64,000 bases of DNA from Strigamia acuminata (lineage: Eukaryota; Arthropoda; Chilopoda; Geophilomorpha; Linotaeniidae): positions 3,844,001-3,908,000 of the forward strand of contig OX442316.1 in the NCBI GenBank assembly GCA_949358305.1, given 5' to 3'. Each line of letters starts with the position of its first letter. Positions within the stretch are counted from its first letter, which is position 1. The position numbers were made by a program, and so were the translations under genes. Of this stretch, positions 57,681 through 64,000 are shown piece by piece. The notes beneath the pieces were generated by a model. It saw only the letters and a program-made list of their open reading frames with translations. It ran no database searches and was not told the origin of the DNA.

Positions 57681-59033
57681 ATGCCGTACAGGAAACTAGT
57701 GTCGAGTCTGGAAGACTTATGTTTGCAAATGGTGATCACTCACTTTGATAGTATGCAAAGTCGACTATTACATCAACCTCCCATGTTTATTAACAATGTA
57801 TATCGAAAGCTTCCGCGTACCCGTGTAAAAGATTACGTAGCAAGTCGAAGGTTTGATTCAGATATTTTCGTTCATTCTCAAAGCGAATCGTTATCCCATT
57901 TACATCAGTTCGATCTGTCCTTAGCTCCTCTTTTAGCAAGAATAGGCAATGTTTGCCACAATCTTTTAGATTTAGACTTACGATTTGATGCAACAATTAA
58001 ACCTGAATCCATAATCAGACTGCTGAGGGATTTGCCACGAATCCAAACCTTAAACTTTGAAGGTCCGGCATGCACGGATAAAGTTGTGGCTGCAATTAGC
58101 ACTCATTGTCCACGATTACGAAGTCTCGACATCTCGTTTAGCAACAATTTCACCGACATTGGTGCTTATAAATTAAGTACAATGGAACTAGAGAACTTGA
58201 ATGTTTGCGCTACAAGTGCCACAGTCAACGGATGTTTTCACATTCTTAACAACTTGCCTCTTTTAAAATATTTTGAAAATGATCACTGGATCGAGTTGTT
58301 CAAAAAAGCGAATTCCAACGGTACTTTCCGTACGTATGCCGTTTCATTAATTAATCCACTGATGACGGCGTACCGTGCTGACTTAGGTTTCGCCGATATG
58401 ACCACTCGATTTCCACGTTTGCGCGGCTTAGTTGCTTGTTCGTTGGAACAGTTTGATACGATGGGTGAATCGATGCAACGAGTGACCGAGCTAATCCTGT
58501 TTGAGATGACAGCAATTGATATTGGGCTTATTGATCGCTTGTGTCCGAGCTTAAAACTATTACACTTTTACAAGTGTTCCATCAATGATGCTAGTATTAG
58601 CCACAGTCCATTTAGGAACCTACACCTGCTAGATGTGCGAGGTGTCGGCAACAGAGATGGCGTCGACATTACTGAGTCCCAAATGCAGAAGTTATTGGTA
58701 AATTTGCCCAATTTAAATCATTTGCAATTGATGGGGTTTGAGGGGAGCATTTCAAGCAACTTTATTTCAAACCTTGTTGACCTGGACATCTGTCGAAAGC
58801 TTAAAGTTTTATTACTAACTTCATTTCGCTTTAATTTAACGGCAATTTTAAAATTGATTGGAATGCGCAGTCCGTTGGAGAAGTTAGGGTTAACAGAATG
58901 TTACGATACTGACATTTCAGATTACATTGCAATTCGAGATTACGTAAAAAACAACAATTTGAATTTACAAGTTGACTATAGCCCCATACAAGATGATTTA
59001 GCACTATTAACCGCTCTTGATAATCTTTTCTGA
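57681..59033 (+). CDS. LRR protein with VHL-box-like N-terminus, copy 4
   Basis: Intronless, 450 aa from ATG 57681 (MPYRKLVSSL). VHL-box-like SSLEDLCLQMVITHFDSM; LRRs include IQTLNFEGPACTD, CPRLRSLDISFSNNFTDIG (the repeat cysteine is replaced by Ser) and NLNHLQLMGFEGS. It has an extended C-terminus (IQDDLALLTALDNLF), the longest of the four. Confidence 0.85.
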   Translation: MPYRKLVSSLEDLCLQMVITHFDSMQSRLLHQPPMFINNVYRKLPRTRVKDYVASRRFDSDIFVHSQSESLSHLHQFDLSLAPLLARIGNVCHNLLDLDLRFDATIKPESIIRLLRDLPRIQTLNFEGPACTDKVVAAISTHCPRLRSLDISFSNNFTDIGAYKLSTMELENLNVCATSATVNGCFHILNNLPLLKYFENDHWIELFKKANSNGTFRTYAVSLINPLMTAYRADLGFADMTTRFPRLRGLVACSLEQFDTMGESMQRVTELILFEMTAIDIGLIDRLCPSLKLLHFYKCSINDASISHSPFRNLHLLDVRGVGNRDGVDITESQMQKLLVNLPNLNHLQLMGFEGSISSNFISNLVDLDICRKLKVLLLTSFRFNLTAILKLIGMRSPLEKLGLTECYDTDISDYIAIRDYVKNNNLNLQVDYSPIQDDLALLTALDNLF

Positions 59034-59261
59034 TCGTAATTTGAACACTAATAAAGCTATTGCAATTTTACACAAACCATTTTGTAATAAATATTTTAAT
59101 TATTCCGCACTAAACTTGAATCTAAAAGCGAGTCATCTTTTCATCAGTGATCACGGAAATTGTGCGAAAAAGTGTGATATTATTAAATAAATAAAACGAT
59201 ATGGCAGAATTTTAATTATTTTTTTAATTGCTCTTATTTTTACTGTGAATTTTTGTCCAAA

Positions 59262-59360
59262 TGGCAATTATTCATGATGGGTTTATTAACCTAAGCACAG
59301 ACTGCAAAATGCTTTTACATTTTCTAAATCGAATAATTTTGTTTTTATTAGGGCTACTTA
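59262..59360 (+). pseudogene. SLC26 exon fragment behind LRR copy 4
   Basis: ATGATGGGTTTATTAACC, GCACAGACTGCAAAATGC, GTTTTTATTAGGGCTACTTA as in the other relics. Only 11 bases separate its end from the hAT target site. Confidence 0.75.
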
Positions 59361-59378
59361 TTTCAGTCATTTCTACAC

Positions 59379-62268
59379 TAGGGATTGCAGTACCGGACGA
59401 TTTACATGGTACCGGTATTCGGTACTGAAATTTTTTTCCGGTACTATATTCGGTTCCGGTCCCAAATGAAAAATGGGCACCGGTATTGGGGCCGGTACTA
59501 CTACCGAAAGCGGTACTGGCACCGGTATTGGTACCGGTTCTGGATAGTCAATCTATTTCTCAACAAAAATATTTATTTGTCATGTATAATTAGATAATAC
59601 TGTAGTACTACAATTTATTCACCAGGCTGAAATTGGCACCAAATTCACATTTGCCCAAACTACAGATAGAACAAATCCCAATTTTTTTTTGGATCACAGA
59701 TTTTAATGGTTTTTACACGAAAAGATAGAGGACTTTCTGGTAAACAAACTGTGAACAGCACAAGTCTCTACTCCTCTTAGTTTTCGAGCAGCAAGCAATT
59801 GAATATGGCACAAAAAATCTGGTGCCGCAATGGCGAGCCCGCTGGGGAGCCCGCTGGGGAGCCCGCTGGGGAGCCCGCTGGGGAGCCCGCTGGGGAGCCC
59901 GCTGGGGAGCCCGCTGGGGAGCCCGCTGGGGAGCCCGCTGGGGAGCCCGCTGGGGAGCCCGCTGGGGAGCCCGCTGGGGAGCCCGCTGGGGAGCCCGCTG
60001 GGGAGCCCGCTGGGGAGCCCGCTGGGGAGCCCGCTGGGGAGCCCGCTGGGGAGCCCGCTGGGGAGCCCGCTGGGGAGCCCGCTGGGGAGCCCGCTGGGGA
60101 GCCCGCTGGGGAGCCCGCTGGGGAGCCCGCTGGGGAGCCCGCTGGGGAGCCCGCTGGGGAGCCCGCTGGGGAGCCCGCTGGGGAGCCCGCTGGGGAGCCC
60201 GCTGGGGAGCCCGCTGGGGAGCCCGCTGGGGAGCCCGCTGGGGAGCCCGCTGGGGAGCCCGCTGGGGAGCCCGCTGGGGAGCCCGCTGGGGAGCCCGCTG
60301 GGGAGCCCGCTGGGGAGCCCGCTGGGGAGCCCGCTGGGGAGCCCGCTGGGGAGCCCGCTGGGGAGCCCGCTGGGGAGCCCGCTGGGGAGCCCGCTGGGGA
60401 GCCCGCTGGGGAGCCCGCTGGGGAGCCCGCTGGGGAGCCCGCTGGGGAGCCCGCTGGGGAGCCCGCTGGGGAGCCCGCTGGGGAGCCCGCTGGGGAGCCC
60501 GCTGGGGAGCCCGCTGGGGAGCCCGCTGGGGAGCCCGCTGGGGAGCCCGCTGGGGAGCCCGCTGGGGAGCCCGCTGGGGAGCCCGCTGGGGAGCCCGCTG
60601 GGGAGCCCGCTGGGGAGCCCGCTGGGGAGCCCGCTGGGGAGCCCGCTGGGGAGCCCGCTGGGGAGCCCGCTGGGGAGCCCGCTGGGGAGCCCGCTGGGGA
60701 GCCCGCTGGGGAGCCCGCTGGGGAGCCCGCTGGGGAGCCCGCTGGGGAGCCCGCTGGGGAGCCCGCTGGGGAGCCCGCTGGGGAGCCCGCTGGGGAGCCC
60801 GCTGGGGAGCCCGCTGGGGAGCCCGCTGGGGAGCCCGCTGGGGAGCCCGCTGGGGAGCCCGCTGGGGAGCCCGCTGGGGAGCCCGCTGGGGAGCCCGCTG
60901 GGGAGCCCGCTGGGGAGCCCGCTGGGGAGCCCGCTGGGGAGCCCGCTGGGGAGCCCGCTGGGGAGCCCGCTGGGGAGCCCGCTGGGGAGCCCGCTGGGGA
61001 GCCCGCTGGGGAGCCCGCTGGGGAGCCCGCTGGGGAGCCCGCTGGGGAGCCCGCTGGGGAGCCCGCTGGGGAGCCCGCTGGGGAGCCCGCTGGGGAGCCC
61101 GCTGGGGAGCCCGCTGGGGAGCCCGCTGGGGAGCCCGCTGGGGAGCCCGCTGGGGAGCCCGCTGGGGAGCCCGCTGGGGAGCCCGCTGGGGAGCCCGCTG
61201 GGGAGCCCGCTGGGGAGCCCGCTGGGGAGCCCGCTGGGGAGCCCGCTGGGGAGCCCGCTGGGGAGCCCGCTGGGGAGCCCGCTGGGGAGCCCGCTGGGGA
61301 GCCCGCTGGGGAGCCCGCTGGGGAGCCCGCTGGGGAGCCCGCTGGGGAGCCCGCTGGGGAGCCCGCTGGGGAGCCCGCTGGGGAGCCCGCTGGGGAGCCC
61401 GCTGGGGAGCCCGCTGGGGAGCCCGCTGGGGAGCCCGCTGGGGAGCCCGCTGGGGAGCCCGCTGGGGAGCCCGCTGGGGAGCCCGCTGGGGAGCCCGCTG
61501 GGGAGCCCGCTGGGGAGCCCGCTGGGGAGCCCGCTGGGGAGCCCGCTGGGGAGCCCGCTGGGGAGCCTTCGGGAATCCTTCTTGTAGCAAGCAAGAAAAT
61601 CAAAAACTCTGAAACGCAACAACGCTGAAAACATAAAACGCTGAATTACAAAAATGCGGAAAACAAAAACCCTGAAATCAAAACGCTGAAATCAAAAATG
61701 CTAAAAACTTGAAAGATTTGAGTTTGGTAATTTCAGTTGCGTCAAATTCAAATGGTCGCCGCTCGAAAACCAATAGGGGTAGAGTGTTCTGCCTTTTACG
61801 GTTTGTAGAGGAGAAGGTCCTCTATATCGTTTGGTTTTTGAAATAAAAAAATCCGTGGTCAGGTTGTTGAGATATTGGGGTTTGAAGTTGTGGCACCAGA
61901 TTTAGAAATTTAGTACAAGTCTTTTTTGTGCCATATTCAAATGCTTGCTGTTCTAGTTCAGCCATTTGCCATTATTACTATTTCCAAGTTAATTTAAAAG
62001 GAATAAATAACGAGTGAAATAAAATTTATCACCACCTACATCATTAGAAATGCTGGTAGTAGGTGGCGTTGTTGTGTTGTGTATGATGATGGAAAGTACC
62101 GGTTCCGGTTCTGGTGTGAGGGACGGTTCCGGTACCAAAAAAAGCTTACGGTACTAGTACCGGCCCTCAGTACCAACAGAAAAAAAACCTCGGTACCAAG
62201 ACTGGTACTGAATCCCGGTACCAATACCGGTACTGGAACCGATACTGAAACCGGTACTGCAATCCCTA
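59379..62268. mobile_element. Non-autonomous hAT-like element with 8-bp target duplication
   Basis: Terminal inverted repeats TAGGGATTGCAGTACCGG (left) and CCGGTACTGCAATCCCTA (right), each followed inward by about 150 bases rich in GGTACCGG-type motifs. The flanking 8-mer TTCTACAC is present exactly on both sides (59371-59378 and 62269-62276), diagnostic of hAT-type insertion. It is 2890 bp long with no transposase. The centre is a 12-bp minisatellite, followed by short repeats of CTGAAATCAAAAATGC type (61610-61700). Confidence 0.88.
59834..61566. repeat. 12-bp minisatellite, about 145 perfect copies
   Basis: The unit GAGCCCGCTGGG repeats without visible mismatch for about 1.73 kb. It is about 83% GC in an otherwise AT-rich region. 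Because 12 is a multiple of three and the unit lacks stops in most frames, it creates several long artificial open frames on both strands (repeating GEPA, ARWG, SPLG, PSGL and others). Not coding in my judgement. Confidence 0.95.
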
Positions 62269-62276
62269 TTCTACAC

Positions 62277-63460
62277 CAAAACATTTTTTGAATGTGCTGT
62301 TATTTTAGTTAATTATTAAATTTTGTCGTTGTTGCATTTGAAACATTTTTACGGACAAGTTTTAATTACTTTTCCTATCGAAGCCCACATTCTTTGACAA
62401 CTATTTCCTGGGCGATTGGGCCAAAAATCAACATTTATTTATTTATGAATACACCCTTGGAGAGAGTCTGTTTTGTCTGCAGTAAACAAGCGACATCTAT
62501 CGAGAAAGGAAATGACTTCATATTTTATTTGTAACAATTTCTGGTAACGCTGCACTGCATTGACCCGTAACCTTGAGTTGAGACCTCATGTTTGAAGTTG
62601 AATGTTGGAAATTGAGGTTAGTCAGGTCATTTAGCTTCTAACCCTAAATCCTTTGAAATGATCCTATGATTCATTCCCTCTACATACAGCAACTGTTTAA
62701 ATAACCAAAAAAAATCAATAAAATCAATAAAATCTCAGTTTCTGGAATACATTTCTATTTATTTGCTAAAGTTATCAACAGTGAAGGAAACTGATAGGAA
62801 ATATTTTCAAACTTCAAGGACACCTCTCAAATAGACATATTTCATACCCACACATTGGCGACACCTAATGACAAAAGGTAGAACTCTAAACGTTTATTTT
62901 CTCACATACACGAGGGAAATATAGCGAGTGTGTGTGTGTTTTTTAGCTGCAGCTGTAGCACTAAATCACCACATGTTCTTCATTAATGTGACTTGGAATC
63001 CTATCGAAATTTGTTGGATCATGGAATATAGTCTAATTTCGAGGAAAAAAAGTAAGTTGAATTTTGCGGAACTAAATAACTGAAACCGATTCTAACTAAC
63101 AAACTAACACTAAATAAAATGCAACAGGAGAACGATGAATGAAAAAAACTATCACCTGATGAAGGCCATTTTTTTTCATTCAAAAACAATCATGTGATTA
63201 AAGAAAATTATCAAAAAGTTGCAGTAAAACATAAATTCGCCTGCTATTAATAATAAAATTAAAATAAGTTGATTAAAAAGACATGAAATGAACTTTATTC
63301 CCTAGATCCAATAGATAATAAATTTCTAGAAAATAATACCGATGAATTTAATCAAAAAATGTGATAGCAATCTGACAACTTTACGTCGACAGTTGACAAA
63401 TAGATATAATTTTGTTGTTTCTTTTATTACACCTGCAAGAATTGATTACACCATTAAAAG
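62277..63460. other. Upstream region of the SLC26 gene
   Basis: AT-rich sequence without recognised exons. The promoter and 5' UTR of the SLC26-like gene are expected here. Confidence 0.35.
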
Positions 63461-63969
63461 ATGTCTGACTCTGAGGATATCATCGCAGCAACAGGCAAGG
63501 AAGATGATTCCTTTAGTTGCAGCAAGGTTAGAAAATGTGCTTCCAACTTTTTCACCGTTGGAACCCTTAAACGACACGTTCCTATCATTCGATGGCTACC
63601 TGACTACAACTGCAAGAAACTACAATTCGATGCAATCGCAGGAATAACTGTTGGTCTCACCGTCATACCGCAAGGAATGGCTTACGCAAGTGTAGCCGGC
63701 TTGCCACTGCAGGTAAAATTGGTTTTTGAGAATCTTTAGAGTTTAATTTTTATTTTTTAATCACTAATAGTATGGACTGTATACAGCTTTTATGGCTTGC
63801 TTCGTTTACTGCGTGTTTGGAAGCACAAAAGAAGTAACTATTGGTCCAACTGCAATCATGGGTTTGTTAACGTCGGCGCAGACTGCCAAAGGTGGGCCTA
63901 CTTATGCAGTGCTTTTGTGTTTTTTAAATGGAATAATTATATTTTTATTAGGCATACTTAATTTAGGTA
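63461..63969 (+). CDS. SLC26A11-like sulfate/anion transporter (5' part, runs off the window)
   Basis: Two coding exons are visible: 63461-63712 (ATG to LPLQ, 84 aa) and 63771-63969. They join in phase 0, and the second ends at a phase-1 donor (TTTAG/GTAA). The start is MSDSEDIIAATGKEDD, then VPIIRWLPDYNCKKLQFD, and the SLC26 signature AGITVGLTVIPQGMAYASVA, AGLPLQ/YGLYTAFMACFVY, and GSTKEVTIGPTAIMGLLTSA (sulfate-transporter family). The N-terminal cytosolic part and the first three or four helices are present; the STAS domain would be outside the window. This fits the Na-independent SLC26A11 group of invertebrates. A fragment of its second exon was copied several times behind the LRR genes. 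Confidence 0.9.
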
Positions 63970-64000
63970 ATTTTTTTAAATTTAATTATGATAAAAAAAA

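Noticed and set aside
59703-61634. Six overlapping open frames of about 585-643 codons on both strands
   Set aside because: They consist of a 12-bp repeat without stops; repeated GEPA, ARWG, SPLG and similar arrays are a by-product of the minisatellite inside a transposon.
63342-63647. Longer upstream frame at the SLC26 start
   Set aside because: It is in another frame than the transporter signature; the frame from 63461 carries the family motifs.

Overview
The window is eukaryotic: genes are split by short GT-AG introns (about 50-60 bp in compact genes, kilobases in others), intergenic DNA is AT-rich, there are polyA signals, MITEs and satellites, and there is no operon structure. Gene content (kelch/KLHL2-3-type gene, PRRT3/4-like membrane protein, CYP2-like P450, SLC26A11-like transporter, a multicopy neuropeptide precursor) and a TCAGT-type initiator upstream of the PRRT-like gene suggest an invertebrate, probably an arthropod outside the well-known insects (springtail or crustacean are guesses). 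The species cannot be fixed from the sequence.

Layout. 0-0.35 kb: 3' end of a tail-anchored protein gene. 0.8-12.35 kb: a minus-strand array of seven related small secreted cysteine-containing proteins. Copy 1 sits antisense inside intron 1 of a broken, internally inverted P450 gene, and copies 6 and 7 are separated by transposon-derived and palindromic repeats. 13.6-15.85 kb: an intact kelch (KLHL2/3-type) gene on plus, tail-to-tail with a minus-strand neuropeptide precursor (16.25-17.2 kb) holding four copies of one amidation-ready peptide. 17.9-20.0 kb: 228-bp direct repeats; 21.0-21.7 kb: a 20-bp satellite. 21.7-26.2 kb: a minus-strand PRRT-like multipass gene carrying MITEs. 26.9-41 kb: mostly intergenic, with several satellites.

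41.07-48.54 kb: what I read as one four-exon plus-strand gene, coding a DZIP3-like HEPN domain, a helical linker and a NACHT NTPase with a leucine-rich C-terminus (1006 aa in my model), i.e. an NLR-like immune receptor. 50.7-59.0 kb: four tandem intronless LRR genes whose N-terminus resembles the VHL box of ZYG11-type Cullin-2 adaptors. Each is followed by a decayed fragment of the SLC26 exon that is intact at 63.8 kb. 59.38-62.27 kb: a complete non-autonomous hAT-like element with a perfect 8-bp target duplication, filled by about 145 perfect copies of a 12-bp repeat. 63.46 kb to the end: the first two coding exons of an SLC26A11-like anion transporter.

Taken together, the window is dominated by locally expanding gene families (secreted peptides, LRR proteins) and a probable cytosolic sensor. 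A link between them and immunity is inference. The clearest candidates for something undescribed are the secreted family with its changeable last exon, the neuropeptide precursor, and the HEPN-NACHT gene with a lost HEPN catalytic motif.
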